Shown: positions 18,100 through 27,357 of the stretch, in pieces | How the letters are laid out: every line of letters starts with the position of its first letter | How positions within the stretch are numbered: the stretch's first letter is position 1 | From: Nitrospirota bacterium | GTDB taxonomy: Bacteria > Nitrospirota > UBA9217 | Direction of reading: 5' to 3' | DNA length: 64,000 bases | NCBI GenBank assembly: GCA_035516965.1 | Contig: DATIZR010000049.1 | Span: 1 to 64,000 of the forward strand | Translations under genes and position numbers: made by a program | Notes under the pieces: generated by a model | What the model was told of the DNA's origin: nothing | The model's database searches: none | What the model saw: only the letters and a program-made list of their open reading frames with translations

Positions 18100-20643
18100 A
18101 TGCAGAAACCCCTCATCGTCCTCACGCTCGCGTACGTTGCAGGCCTGCTGCTTGGGCAAGGGTTTCTCTACTTTCCCGCTGCCGGTATCATCCTCGTTAT
18201 CGTATCCCTCCTCATAGCGGGAATCTTCGCCTTGTCCGGCAGGGTTTCCTTGCAACGCTTTCTCCTGGTCACCATCCCCGGGCTCGCAGGCATGGCAGCC
18301 TATCTCTATTCGGCTGCCTGGTTGCCATCGGATCACTATACCCGACTGTTCCCGGAGACCAAAGCACCTCATCAGATGTCCGGAACGATAGCCTCATCGC
18401 TGGACCGGGACCCGGACAGGACGAGCTTCGTCGTCGATGTTCATCGGATCGATGCCGTCCCGGCTTCGGGCAGGGTCCGCGTGAGCATCCGGGAGGCGAA
18501 TGCATCGATCGGGTACGGAGATCGGATTCTCTTTTCAGGGAAACTCTTCAGGCCCGGGGGATACAGAAATCCGGGTGGGTTCGATTACTCCGCATACCTT
18601 GAGCAATCGGGTGTTCATCGAGTGGTCAGCCTGAAAGGCCTCGATCAGATTCAGGTCCTCGTGCCGGGCGCGGGGGTCTTCAGGACCATCCAGGACTGGC
18701 GCGAGCGGATCAGGCGGGCGTTTCTCGCTTCGACCAGGGGGCCGGGCTCGGCCATTCTGCAGGCCATGGTCCTGGGCGAGGAGGGAGGGCTCACGGACGA
18801 GATGCGGGATTGGTTCATGGCCGCCGGAGTGACCCACATCATCTCCATCTCGGGCTCGCACCTCGGCATGTTCGCAATCATCTGCTTCGGCCTGATACGG
18901 CTGCTCTTGCGGCTCATGCCCGAGCGCTGGTATCATTGGCTGACCCTGCATGCCGATCCGAGGAAGATAGCTGCCTGGGCGACGCTCCCCCTCGTGATCT
19001 TCTATACGCTCCTGGCCGGCGGCCAGACGGCCACGGTCCGGTCGCTGGTGATGATCGCTGCCGCTCTCGCGGCGCTGATCCTCGACCGGGAGACCGCGCT
19101 GGTCCATTCGCTCGCGATTGCCGCGCTCCTCATTCTGGCCGTGACCCCTCAGGCCCTGTTCGACATATCATTCCAGCTTTCGTTCCTGTCCGTTTTGAGC
19201 ATCGCCTTCGTCGTCCGTCTCTGGCAGGAGCTTGGCTGGGAACGGAAGGGGCGGGTGATCGGCCTGCTCCGGGACGCGGCGCTGCTCATGATCATCTCGT
19301 TCTCGACGAGCCTCGTTACGGGCCCGCTCGTCGCCCGTTATTTCAACCAGGTTTCGCTTGCCGGCCTGGTGTCGAATACAATCGTGGTCCCCTTTGCCGG
19401 CATGGTCATCGTACCGCTCGGACTTCTCTCGGGGGTGCTGTCGCTCTTCATGGACGCGCTGCCGTTCGCGGGCCTGAACCAGTTCATGGCGGACCGGTTC
19501 ATCGGCACGGTCGTCTTTTTTTCCCGGCTGCCCTTCGCCGTGTTCCATCCGCGCTCGCCGGGGCTCCTGTGGCTGACGGCCTATGCCGTCCTTGCTGCAT
19601 CATGCTTTGTCCTCCTGCGCGCCTGGCTCCTGGCGAGGTTCAAGCCCCTTGCCTCGTCATTCCGCATCAGCCGGACAGCGGTGGCGGCAGCGACAGGCGC
19701 GGCGCTCCTTCTGGTCGCCCTCTCAGTTCCGGCCTTCCTTCCGAAGCGCGGGCTCGAAGTCTCGTTCCCCGATGTAGGGCAGGGCGACTCGGCGCTGGTC
19801 CAGATTCCGGGAGGCCGGACGATCCTGATCGACGGGGGAGGGACCTATGACGACCGTTTTGACGTCGGACGCCGAGTCCTCGCCCCCTTCCTCTGGGGCA
19901 GGGGGGTCCGCAGGCTTGACCTCGTGGTCTTGTCGCATCCCCACCCTGATCACATGAACGGCCTCAAGTTCATCCTGAAAGCGTTCGATGTTGGGGAGGT
20001 CTGGACGCACGGAATGGACGGGGATCTTCCGGGATATGACGATCTTGTCCGGGTGATGCGGGACAAACGGGTCAGGCATACGGTCATGTCAGCCCGTGAC
20101 GCAACGGTCCGGCTGGGAGATGCGCAGCTGAATGTGCTGCACCCGGTGCCGACGTTTCACTCGCGGGAGCGGAAGGGCTATGCCGCAGAGAACGACCGTT
20201 CGCTCGTTCTGCGGGTCGCGTTCCGTGACCGCGTACTTCTGTTCACCGGAGACATCGGGACCGGGGCGGAGGGGGCGCTGCTCCACGGGGAGAGAGATTT
20301 GAAGTGCGACCTGCTCAAGGTGCCGCACCACGGGAGCAGAAGCTCGAGCTCCGAGGCCTTCGTCGCTGCCGCGCGGCCTTTGCTCGCGGTCGTGACCGTT
20401 GGCCGGGAGAACCGCTACCACCATCCTGCGGAAGAGGTCATCGAGCGGTATCAGCGAACGGGATCGCGCATCTATCGGACGGACCGCGATGGAGCGGTAT
20501 TCATCCGGGACGACGACCGGGGGCTGCAGGCGATGGCGTGGAGCGACCGGGAACTCTCCCGCATCAGGGAGATCGGGGAAACATCGCTGCAGCTCGAGCG
20601 GGAGAACTGGAAGCGGGTGTGGATCAGGAAATGGGAGCTTTGA
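18100..20643 (+). CDS. comEC: ComEC/Rec2 DNA-uptake channel
   Basis: An 847-residue inner-membrane protein for single-stranded DNA import in natural transformation. An N-terminal DUF4131 region with helices covers about 1-170. The competence domain with about eight membrane helices covers about 205-500. The C-terminal metallo-beta-lactamase domain covers 555-770, with DVGQGDSALV, HPHPDH at 613-618 and PHHGSRSS. This is the full three-domain form, suggesting a working uptake system, though no pilus or DprA genes are in view. Its last 20 bases overlap the end of the convergent LysR gene. Confidence 0.95.
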   Translation: MQKPLIVLTLAYVAGLLLGQGFLYFPAAGIILVIVSLLIAGIFALSGRVSLQRFLLVTIPGLAGMAAYLYSAAWLPSDHYTRLFPETKAPHQMSGTIASSLDRDPDRTSFVVDVHRIDAVPASGRVRVSIREANASIGYGDRILFSGKLFRPGGYRNPGGFDYSAYLEQSGVHRVVSLKGLDQIQVLVPGAGVFRTIQDWRERIRRAFLASTRGPGSAILQAMVLGEEGGLTDEMRDWFMAAGVTHIISISGSHLGMFAIICFGLIRLLLRLMPERWYHWLTLHADPRKIAAWATLPLVIFYTLLAGGQTATVRSLVMIAAALAALILDRETALVHSLAIAALLILAVTPQALFDISFQLSFLSVLSIAFVVRLWQELGWERKGRVIGLLRDAALLMIISFSTSLVTGPLVARYFNQVSLAGLVSNTIVVPFAGMVIVPLGLLSGVLSLFMDALPFAGLNQFMADRFIGTVVFFSRLPFAVFHPRSPGLLWLTAYAVLAASCFVLLRAWLLARFKPLASSFRISRTAVAAATGAALLLVALSVPAFLPKRGLEVSFPDVGQGDSALVQIPGGRTILIDGGGTYDDRFDVGRRVLAPFLWGRGVRRLDLVVLSHPHPDHMNGLKFILKAFDVGEVWTHGMDGDLPGYDDLVRVMRDKRVRHTVMSARDATVRLGDAQLNVLHPVPTFHSRERKGYAAENDRSLVLRVAFRDRVLLFTGDIGTGAEGALLHGERDLKCDLLKVPHHGSRSSSSEAFVAAARPLLAVVTVGRENRYHHPAEEVIERYQRTGSRIYRTDRDGAVFIRDDDRGLQAMAWSDRELSRIREIGETSLQLERENWKRVWIRKWEL

Positions 20644-21532
20644 TCGGGTAGACCTTGAGGAAGCCGAGGAACTCCTTGGCCGTATGGGTGCAGTAGTTCC
20701 GCTTCGGGGAAATGATACTGAAGTTGCGGTGGAATTTGATGTCCTTGAACATGGTCGCCTTCAGGCTGCCGTACTTGATGGCCGAGCGCGCAGCCCAGGC
20801 GGACACGATGGAGACGCCCATGCCTTCCTCGACGGCGCTCTTGATGGATTCCGTGCTGCCGAGCACGAGGGCGATCCTGAGGTTGTCAAGCTTGATGCCG
20901 TGGTCGTCCAGATGCTTCAGGATGATCTGGCGGGTGCCCGACCCTTCTTCCCGGAGAATCATCGGCTCCTTGGTCAGGTCGATGGCCGGTATGTTCCTGC
21001 GTTCGGCCCAGGGATGGGCTGGCGACATGATCACCACGAGCTCGTCCGATAGCAGCGTGTCCACGGTGAAGCGCTGTTTGCTCACGTCGCCCTCGACGAG
21101 CGCGATGTCGATCTCGCCGGCGTTCAGCTTTTCGGTGATCGTCTTCGTATTGTTCACCACGAGCGAGATGTTGACCTGGGGAACCTTTTTCTTGAAGGCG
21201 GCAATGATCGAGGGCAGGAGATAGTTGCCGATGGTGGAGCTGGCGCCGATGGAGAGGGAGCCCTTGATCGAGCCCGTGATCTCGCTGATGTTCTTCTGGG
21301 CTTCCGCGTAGAGCGCCAGGATCTCCTTGGCCCGCTTGTACAGGATCTCGCCCGCAGGGGTCAGGTTGATGGAATTGCCGGAACGATCGAACAGCCGGGT
21401 CTCGTACAGCTCCTCCATGGCCTGCACCTGGAGGCTGACCGCCGGCTGCGTCAAATGGATCAGCTCCGAAGCCTTCGAAAAGCTCTTCGTCTCCGCGACA
21501 GCGCAGAACACTCTCAGTTTATGATCTTCCAT
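20624..21532 (-). CDS. LysR-family regulator (CysB/YeiE-like, selenium-associated type)
   Basis: A 302-residue transcription factor. The winged helix-turn-helix is at residues 5-65 (FCAVAETKSFSKASELIHLTQPAVS). The effector domain from about 90 has two alpha/beta lobes, with GASSTIGNYLLP and EEGSGTRQ resembling sulfate/selenate-type binding loops. From memory it resembles the LysR regulators that sit with selenium-metabolism genes in Desulfobacterota; this is family resemblance, not proof. It has its own promoter and possible operator palindromes upstream. It is tail-to-tail with comEC with a 20-base overlap. The target is unknown. Confidence 0.9.
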   Translation of the reverse strand: MEDHKLRVFCAVAETKSFSKASELIHLTQPAVSLQVQAMEELYETRLFDRSGNSINLTPAGEILYKRAKEILALYAEAQKNISEITGSIKGSLSIGASSTIGNYLLPSIIAAFKKKVPQVNISLVVNNTKTITEKLNAGEIDIALVEGDVSKQRFTVDTLLSDELVVIMSPAHPWAERRNIPAIDLTKEPMILREEGSGTRQIILKHLDDHGIKLDNLRIALVLGSTESIKSAVEEGMGVSIVSAWAARSAIKYGSLKATMFKDIKFHRNFSIISPKRNYCTHTAKEFLGFLKVYPIKAPIS

Positions 21533-21604
21533 AGGTTAGACGGATCGTAAAAGGTGGAGTAGTGGAATTGATGCACTATCCGAAGGCTGCGGCTGCAAGG
21601 TTCA

Positions 21605-21633
21605 TTTATAAATCAAACGGTTGTTGTTGTCAA
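21605..21633 (-). promoter_or_regulatory. Promoter of the LysR gene
   Basis: Reading on the minus strand: TTGACA (21633-21628), a 17-base spacer, and TATAAA (21610-21605). Start near 21598. Upstream lies a perfect 12-base palindrome GGATTATAATCC (21670-21681) and repeated ATAAGG words, good candidates for autoregulatory binding sites. Confidence 0.7.
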
Positions 21634-21691
21634 GCAGATTATAAGGAAACATAAGGTTACTATAAAAAAGGATTATAATCCGATGAAAGGA

Positions 21692-23113
21692 TCACTTCAT
21701 ATTGTCAATAAAATCGAGAGCTTCCTGGCGGTCCCTTAGCGTTCCCTCAGCCTGGCGCTCTTTTATCAGGTCAAGGATCTCGCGGAACCGCGGGCCCGGC
21801 GTGAGTCCCGCGTCGATCAGGTCCTGTCCGGTCACGAGCGGTTTTGCCTCCGTCTTCAGAAATTTCACATAGTAGTAGTCGAGAACAGCGGCCATGGGTT
21901 TTTCCGTGTCCATGAACCTGTCCCTCGGCATCAGGTCATAGGTTGCACGGGCATCGGCCTGGGAGAGGAGCAGGCTCTCGGGAAGCGCGTCGCCCAGGTC
22001 ACGACAATAGCGGTACATGGCGTTCTTGCCCGGCCCCCCCGGAGCGGAGAGATTGAAGAGACGCATGTGGTGCTTGATGACCGACGTGACCATGGACTCA
22101 GTGTCGCGCGAGAGCCGGAAGCGGCCGCAGGTGTCCTTTGCCTTGAGCGCTCCGAGATTGTCATGGCCGTAAAAATGAATATGGCCGCTCTCATCGTGCG
22201 TGAAGGTGTCGGGCTTCGCGATATCATGCAGGAGACAGGCGAACCGGAGCGCCGCCTTGCGGGGGACGGGGTGCTCCAGGTGTTCGTCGAGGTGCTCCAG
22301 GACCTGAAGGTGGTGATCCGGTGATATCTTCTGCAAGTCGTCGAGCACAAAGTCCAGCTGCTCCACGGTCTTGAGCGAATGTGTCCGGACGTCATGGGTA
22401 TGATACATTCCCGGAGAGAAACCGCCGAGCGCATCCAGCTCCGGGAAAAGCGGTGACAAGAGCCCGAGGCCGTCCATAAGGGCCAGGGAGCTGCCGGCGC
22501 CGCGCTGCGCCAGCACCTGAAAAAGCTCGTCCCGGATGCGTTCGGGAGCCGGGCGGGTCGTGAGGTCAGCCCGTGAACGGATGTGGTCCTGAGTCTTCGG
22601 GTCAATGCGGAAACCGAGCAGGGCCGCGAACCGGACGGCGCGCAGCAGGCGAAGAGGGTCATCATCGAGAACGTCCGGCCTCGTAACCCGGACGATTCTC
22701 TCGCGCACGTCCCTGCTTCCGTCGAAGGGGTCGATCAGTCCGTCGGCCGCCCCGGTTGCGAGGAACTTCCTCAGGTCGAGCGCCATGGCATTGACCGTGA
22801 AATCCCGGCGCCCGAGGTCGGCAGTCAGATCGGGACCTTCGAAGTTCGTGAAGTCAAACTGGACATCCCCGCCGGCATCACGCTTGACGACCCGGGAGAT
22901 TTTCCGCTCTTCGTCGAGAAAGAAAAAACTACCGCCAATCCTGTCCGCGAACGCCTGCGCAACCGACTCGGAGCCCGATGGCATTGAAAGATCGAAATCC
23001 TTGATGTCACCGATGCCGATCAGCAGATCACGGACCGACCCGCCGACGAGATAAACCCTTTGTGGCGTCAGGCGAAGCAGGGAAGCGAGATATGGCAGGA
23101 CGGCGGGATTCAT
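21692..23113 (-). CDS. cca: CCA tRNA nucleotidyltransferase / poly(A) polymerase family, with HD domain
   Basis: A 473-residue class II nucleotidyltransferase that adds or repairs the CCA end of tRNAs. The head has VGGSVRD at 23-29 and the metal-binding DFD at 39-41, then RRDFTVNAMA and the RRI-type region DPLRLLRAVRFAA. The C-terminal half has an HD hydrolase domain (LLHDIAKP, and downstream KHHMRL) typical of tRNA-repair variants. It cannot be told from sequence whether it makes the full CCA or only part of it, as in split A-/CC-adding systems. The tRNA in this window already encodes CCA, so repair is its likely task there. Confidence 0.92.
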   Translation of the reverse strand: MNPAVLPYLASLLRLTPQRVYLVGGSVRDLLIGIGDIKDFDLSMPSGSESVAQAFADRIGGSFFFLDEERKISRVVKRDAGGDVQFDFTNFEGPDLTADLGRRDFTVNAMALDLRKFLATGAADGLIDPFDGSRDVRERIVRVTRPDVLDDDPLRLLRAVRFAALLGFRIDPKTQDHIRSRADLTTRPAPERIRDELFQVLAQRGAGSSLALMDGLGLLSPLFPELDALGGFSPGMYHTHDVRTHSLKTVEQLDFVLDDLQKISPDHHLQVLEHLDEHLEHPVPRKAALRFACLLHDIAKPDTFTHDESGHIHFYGHDNLGALKAKDTCGRFRLSRDTESMVTSVIKHHMRLFNLSAPGGPGKNAMYRYCRDLGDALPESLLLSQADARATYDLMPRDRFMDTEKPMAAVLDYYYVKFLKTEAKPLVTGQDLIDAGLTPGPRFREILDLIKERQAEGTLRDRQEALDFIDNMK

Positions 23114-23332
23114 CGATGGTTCTCAGTATACCGCAAGACTCGCGTCATCTCCGACCGCCGGTATCCGGCCCCGCTAGAGCCGGTTGCGAGCAAAATTGCG
23201 GCCGCGGGGTCACGAGGAGGGAATATGGTTAGCTGCTTTCATCATGTTCGATGCGGCTGATTCTTCCAGGCCTGCGTCGGCAAGGCTTGCCTTGTTCTGA
23301 TCGAAGAACCGGTTGAGGCCACCGCGACGCCG

Positions 23333-24025
23333 TCACATCTCCCGCGATTTTTCTTCAGCACCCGCACCGGCGATCTGCCGGATGGTCTCGAGCCGCTTGC
23401 GCCGCTCCTGCCGGGTCACATACCAGTCCTGGACGAGCGTCTCGATAAGGCCGATCAGGAGCTTGGCTTCTCCCGGTTCGGTGTCGAGGACCTCGGCGCT
23501 CCCGCCGTCCATGCGGGCACCGATCATGCCCGTGCCCCTGACCGATTCGATGGTCTCCCACGTCAGCGGGTCTGCGGTCCCCTTGATCTGGCGGAACTCG
23601 TCGCTCAGGCTGGCCGGCTGCACCTGCCAAAAGTCCCGCAGCATTTCCGAGAGGCAGCGCCGGGAGAGCGCCGCCGCCACCTTGGGACTAAATTCGAGGG
23701 CGAGACAGGCCTCCCGGTAGTCCTCGAGCACGCGGGGAGGCAGGTCAACGGCGAAGGACCGCGCGCGCGACGGCGGGATCAGGGCCCACGTCTTGATGTG
23801 CTTCCCGGTGTAGGACCGTTTGCCGGAGATCTCCAGGCCGTGCAGGGAAGCGCTCAGGGAAAACTGGCGGCACGCGGGGTCCGGGCAGACCACGAACTTG
23901 ACGACCAGCCGGCGTGGTCCCTCGGCGTTCTCGAGGGTGAGGTCCGCGAATGCCACCTGCCGCCCCGCGTCGGTGACGATCTGGTCTCGATTGCAGAATG
24001 GACAGTGCCACTGATATTCACTCAT
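23333..24025 (-). CDS. DUF4145-domain protein
   Basis: A 230-residue soluble protein. An N-terminal zinc-knuckle-like pair (CPFCNRD) and a second pair further on (CPDPAC) precede a helical DUF4145 region (about 85-190, with LEFSPKVAAALSRRCLSEMLRDF). DUF4145 occurs alone and in restriction or defence proteins, but here it stands among housekeeping genes. No catalytic motif is visible. It lies 18 bases downstream of aroB on the same strand, probably co-transcribed with aroK-aroB. Confidence 0.8.
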   Translation of the reverse strand: MSEYQWHCPFCNRDQIVTDAGRQVAFADLTLENAEGPRRLVVKFVVCPDPACRQFSLSASLHGLEISGKRSYTGKHIKTWALIPPSRARSFAVDLPPRVLEDYREACLALEFSPKVAAALSRRCLSEMLRDFWQVQPASLSDEFRQIKGTADPLTWETIESVRGTGMIGARMDGGSAEVLDTEPGEAKLLIGLIETLVQDWYVTRQERRKRLETIRQIAGAGAEEKSREM

Positions 24026-24043
24026 TCCTTCCTCCCGGGGAGA

Positions 24044-25126
24044 TCACCCCGCAAGCAGCCCACGCAGACGCCCTTCGTCCCACTCCTTCGTGATGACCGC
24101 ATCGCCGATCCGGCGGGGAAGGACGAACTTGACCTTGCCTGCCTCGGCCTTCTTGTCGACCTGCATGGTATCCATGAGCTCGGTCACTCCCGGCCTCCGC
24201 TTCAGCGCCGAAAGATCGCACGGCAGGCCGTAGGACCGGATCAGGCGCTCCACGCGCTCCGGCACCGACGCGTCACACAGTCCGCTTTCCCGGGCAAGGC
24301 GCGATGCATAGACCATCCCGATGGCGACCGCCTCGCCGTGGCGCACGGTGTACTGCTCTGCGGTCTCGATGGCGTGCCCCACCGTGTGCCCGAAGTTCAG
24401 GATAGCCCGGAGCCCGCCCTCGCGTTCGTCCCTGCCAACCACCTCTGCCTTGATCTCGCAGGAGCGCCGGACAATGTGCCCCAGGGCATCGGGGTCGAGG
24501 GCCTGGATACGGTCCCGGTTCGTCTCAAGGTACTCGAAGAGGACCGCGTCCCGGATGACGCCGTACTTGATGACCTCGGCCATGCCCGAGAGGAACTCCT
24601 CCCGGGGCAGGCTGGTGAGCACGTCGAGGTCCATCAGGACCCTCTTCGGCTGGTAGAACGCGCCGATCATGTTCTTGCCCATGCCGTGGTTCACGCCGGT
24701 CTTGCCGCCGACGCTGCTGTCCACCATCGCGAGAAGCGTCGTGGGGACCTGGACGAACGGGACGCCGCGCATGTAGGTCGCCGCCGCGAAGCCCGTGAGG
24801 TCGCCGATCACGCCTCCGCCGAGAGCAACGAGAGCGGACTGACGGTCGAAGCTGTTGGTCAGGAGCGCGGTGTAGATCGCATTGGCCCAATCGAGGTTCT
24901 TGTACCGTTCCCCGTCCGGGACCTCGATGGACAGGACCAGGAACCCGGCGGCCTTGAGGCTGTCGACCAGCCGGCTGCCGTACAGCTTCTTGACGGTCGG
25001 GTTCGTGACCAGCGCCATTTTCCGGCCGAAACCGAGGCCCTGGAGCCGTTCGCCGGCGCGGTCGAGGCTCGCGCCGATCTCGATGTCATAGCTCCGGTCC
25101 CCCAGGCTCACGTTAACAATAGGCAT
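24044..25126 (-). CDS. aroB: 3-dehydroquinate synthase
   Basis: A 360-residue shikimate-pathway enzyme converting DAHP to 3-dehydroquinate, NAD- and metal-dependent. It shows the NAD-binding region (PDGERYKNLD), the glycine-rich GGGVIGDLTGF, the loop GGKTGVNHGMGKNMIGAF, and the metal-binding histidines in NFGHTVGHAIE. Its start lies inside the aroK gene, a 14-base overlap pointing to translational coupling. The pair belongs with aroC upstream. Confidence 0.97.
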   Translation of the reverse strand: MPIVNVSLGDRSYDIEIGASLDRAGERLQGLGFGRKMALVTNPTVKKLYGSRLVDSLKAAGFLVLSIEVPDGERYKNLDWANAIYTALLTNSFDRQSALVALGGGVIGDLTGFAAATYMRGVPFVQVPTTLLAMVDSSVGGKTGVNHGMGKNMIGAFYQPKRVLMDLDVLTSLPREEFLSGMAEVIKYGVIRDAVLFEYLETNRDRIQALDPDALGHIVRRSCEIKAEVVGRDEREGGLRAILNFGHTVGHAIETAEQYTVRHGEAVAIGMVYASRLARESGLCDASVPERVERLIRSYGLPCDLSALKRRPGVTELMDTMQVDKKAEAGKVKFVLPRRIGDAVITKEWDEGRLRGLLAG

Positions 25127-25628
25127 AACGGATTTTTTCCTTGATCTCCGTGATCACGGCCTCGACAGACTTCTCCGATGTATCGATGACAGCATCGGCC
25201 TGGGCATAGAACGGCGCCCGGCTTTCGAGCAGTTCCCCGATCTTCGCCAGAGGGTCTTCGGTCCGGAGCAGGGGGCGATGGGTCTCGTGTCTGACGCGCT
25301 CGAAGATGACCTCGGGCCGGGCCGTGAGGCAAACGACGAACCCGGCCTTCTTGAAGGCTTCACGGTTCGAGTCCCGGAGCACCGCACCGCCGCCGGTTGA
25401 GACCACCTGGCTCTCCCGCTGCAGGACCTCCCCGATGACTCGCGACTCGACCTCGCGGAAAAAGGGCTCGCCCTTCGTTGAGAAGATCTCCGTGACGGAC
25501 ATCTTCTGGTCGGCCTCGATCAGCAGGTCGGTGTCCACGAACTGGTAGCCCACATCCTTCGCAAGCCCGGTGCCCACGCTGGTCTTGCCGACGCCCATGA
25601 AACCGGTCAGAATGATGTTCTTAAACAT
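25113..25628 (-). CDS. aroK: Shikimate kinase
   Basis: A 171-residue P-loop kinase that phosphorylates shikimate at O3. Walker A GFMGVGKTS is at residues 9-17, the shikimate-binding DTD in VDTDLLIEAD, and the GGG motif in VVSTGGGAVLR. A lid arginine is seen in the THRPLLR segment. Length is typical. aroB follows with a 14-base overlap, and aroC lies about 135 bases upstream on the same strand. Confidence 0.97.
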   Translation of the reverse strand: MFKNIILTGFMGVGKTSVGTGLAKDVGYQFVDTDLLIEADQKMSVTEIFSTKGEPFFREVESRVIGEVLQRESQVVSTGGGAVLRDSNREAFKKAGFVVCLTARPEVIFERVRHETHRPLLRTEDPLAKIGELLESRAPFYAQADAVIDTSEKSVEAVITEIKEKIRYAYC

Positions 25629-25763
25629 GATAATAACCGTTCAAATGTCAAAATACAGATGCCAAAGAATATTCAGAAGGAAAATCTCAGGGTGTCATTC
25701 ACCGCGTTCATGAATATACCGATCGTGCTTTGAACGTTGCACGCGGGGGTTGCCATTCCGGGC

Positions 25764-26954
25764 CTATCTCTTGGCCTGCTCCTCTTCCACTTCCATCCGT
25801 GCCTTCAGGAGCTTGTCGTAGGCAAGGTAATTCCGCTTCATTTCATCGATGCTGTCGCCGCCGAACTTCTCGATAAGAGCCGACGCGATCTCAACGGCGA
25901 CAGCCGCCTCGGCCACGACGCCCGCGGCAGGCACCGCGCAGGCGTCGGAACGCTCGATGCTCGCCTTGAAAGGCTTCTTGGTGACCATGTCCACGGAACG
26001 GAGCGGCTTGTAGAGCGTGGGGATCGGCTTCATGGCGGCGCGCAGAATGATGGCTTCGCCGTTGCTGATGCCCCCCTCGATTCCTCCTGCCATGTTCGTT
26101 CTGCGGGTAAAGCCCTGCTTCCTGTTCCAGAAGATCTCGTCGTGCACCTCGGAGCCGGGCTTGTTTGCGGCGCCGAACCCGGCGCCGACCTCGACGCCCT
26201 TGATCGCCTGGATGCTCATGAGGGCACCGGCGAGCCGGCTGTCCAGCTTGCGGTCCCAGTGAACGTGGCTGCCAAGCCCGATCGGAGCGCCCCTGATGAT
26301 CAGTTCGAACACGCCGCCCAGCGTGTCGCCGGCTGCACGGGCCTGGTCGATCTTCTTCATCATCCGCTTTTCCGCTTCCGGGTCCGAGCACCGGAGCTCC
26401 GACGCCTCGGCGCGCTTCCTGATCTCCTGCGGCGAGACCTTGGGCACCTTGGCGAACACGCCGCCGATGCTGAGCACATGGCTGATGATCTCGATGCCGA
26501 ACTCTTCCAGCAGCCGCTTTGCGACGGCACCGACGGCAACGCGCATGGCCGTCTCCCGTGCACTCGACCGCTCCAGGATGTTCCGGATGTCCGGCGTGCC
26601 GTACTTGAGCGCTCCCGCAAGGTCCGCGTGGCCCGGACGGGGCCTGGTAACGGGGTCGGCGGTGTTCAGGAACATGGGGTCGGGCGACATCTTGTCGCGC
26701 CAGTTGTCCCAGTCCTTGTTGCGGACCATGAGCCCGATAGGGCTGCCCAGGGTCCTGCCCCAGCGGACACCGCTGGAGATCTTGACCGAGTCCTTCTCGA
26801 TCTTCATGCGGCCGCCGCGTCCATACCCTACCTGGCGCCTGGCCAGGTCGCGGTCTATGTCCGTCATACGGATGAGGAGCCCAGCAGGCACTCCCTCGAT
26901 GATGCCCGTGAGAAGCTCGCCGTGAGACTCTCCGGCGGTGAGAAAACGTAGCAT
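25764..26954 (-). CDS. aroC: Chorismate synthase
   Basis: A 396-residue flavin-dependent enzyme converting EPSP to chorismate. The signatures are GESHGE near the N-terminus, GRGGRMKIE, and [14 protein letters not shown] with the following [14 protein letters not shown] block. The ATG at 26954 is preferred over an upstream one at 27026. GGGAGG ends 6 bases before it, and the family begins [12 protein letters not shown]. Chorismate also feeds the futalosine pathway and folate synthesis, whose genes lie in this window. Confidence 0.97.
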   Translation of the reverse strand: MLRFLTAGESHGELLTGIIEGVPAGLLIRMTDIDRDLARRQVGYGRGGRMKIEKDSVKISSGVRWGRTLGSPIGLMVRNKDWDNWRDKMSPDPMFLNTADPVTRPRPGHADLAGALKYGTPDIRNILERSSARETAMRVAVGAVAKRLLEEFGIEIISHVLSIGGVFAKVPKVSPQEIRKRAEASELRCSDPEAEKRMMKKIDQARAAGDTLGGVFELIIRGAPIGLGSHVHWDRKLDSRLAGALMSIQAIKGVEVGAGFGAANKPGSEVHDEIFWNRKQGFTRRTNMAGGIEGGISNGEAIILRAAMKPIPTLYKPLRSVDMVTKKPFKASIERSDACAVPAAGVVAEAAVAVEIASALIEKFGGDSIDEMKRNYLAYDKLLKARMEVEEEQAKR

Positions 26955-26997
26955 GCGTCCTCCCTGAAATACAGCGAATTTCCTGGAAATTTGGCGC

Positions 26998-27026
26998 ATC
27001 ATAACAAATTTAGGATAGAAGTGCAA
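26998..27026 (-). promoter_or_regulatory. Promoter of aroC
   Basis: On the minus strand: TTGCAC (27026-27021), a 17-base spacer, and TATGAT (27003-26998). The predicted start near 26991 gives a leader of about 37 bases. Confidence 0.65.
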
Positions 27027-27147
27027 TCGAAAGTATGGTATATTCCGGGGTATATTTCGGTATTTTGGGGATTTTTCCTCTTTTTTATGGGGTTTTTTAG
27101 TAGTTTAATCCGCAAGCCCCGGCATCCGTAGCTTCCGGGAGGGTGGC

Positions 27148-27276
27148 ATGCGCTATTCGCAAGGCGCCTTTGGCAGGGTTTTTATCGTCAAGTTCGAGGA
27201 CTGGGACGACCTCCTCATGGGCCTCAGGGAAGTGGCTGCCCGGGGAAAGGTCAAGGCCGGTACGATCGGGAATTGA
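27148..27276 (+). pseudogene. Truncated DUF296 (PPC-domain) protein remnant
   Basis: A 42-codon frame with a real-looking ribosome site (GGGAGGGTGGC before ATG). It reads MRYSQGAFGRVFIVKFEDWD and then DDLLMGLREVAARGKVKAGTIGN before a stop. This matches the first third of PPC/DUF296 proteins (normally about 140 residues), including the RxF-type strand and the helix leading to the KAGTI strand. The rest of the domain is not recovered in any frame before mqnB. It is probably a decayed gene rather than a functional short protein. Confidence 0.5.
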
Positions 27277-27357
27277 GCGAGATGAACGGGCATCATGATG
27301 CTGGAGTTGAAATGACCTTGAAGAGGGTGAGGCATCGGCGATGAGACGAGCTATACC

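Noticed and set aside
22583-23054. Plus-strand frames opposite cca
   Set aside because: They mirror the conserved nucleotidyltransferase head and have no ribosome sites or motifs.
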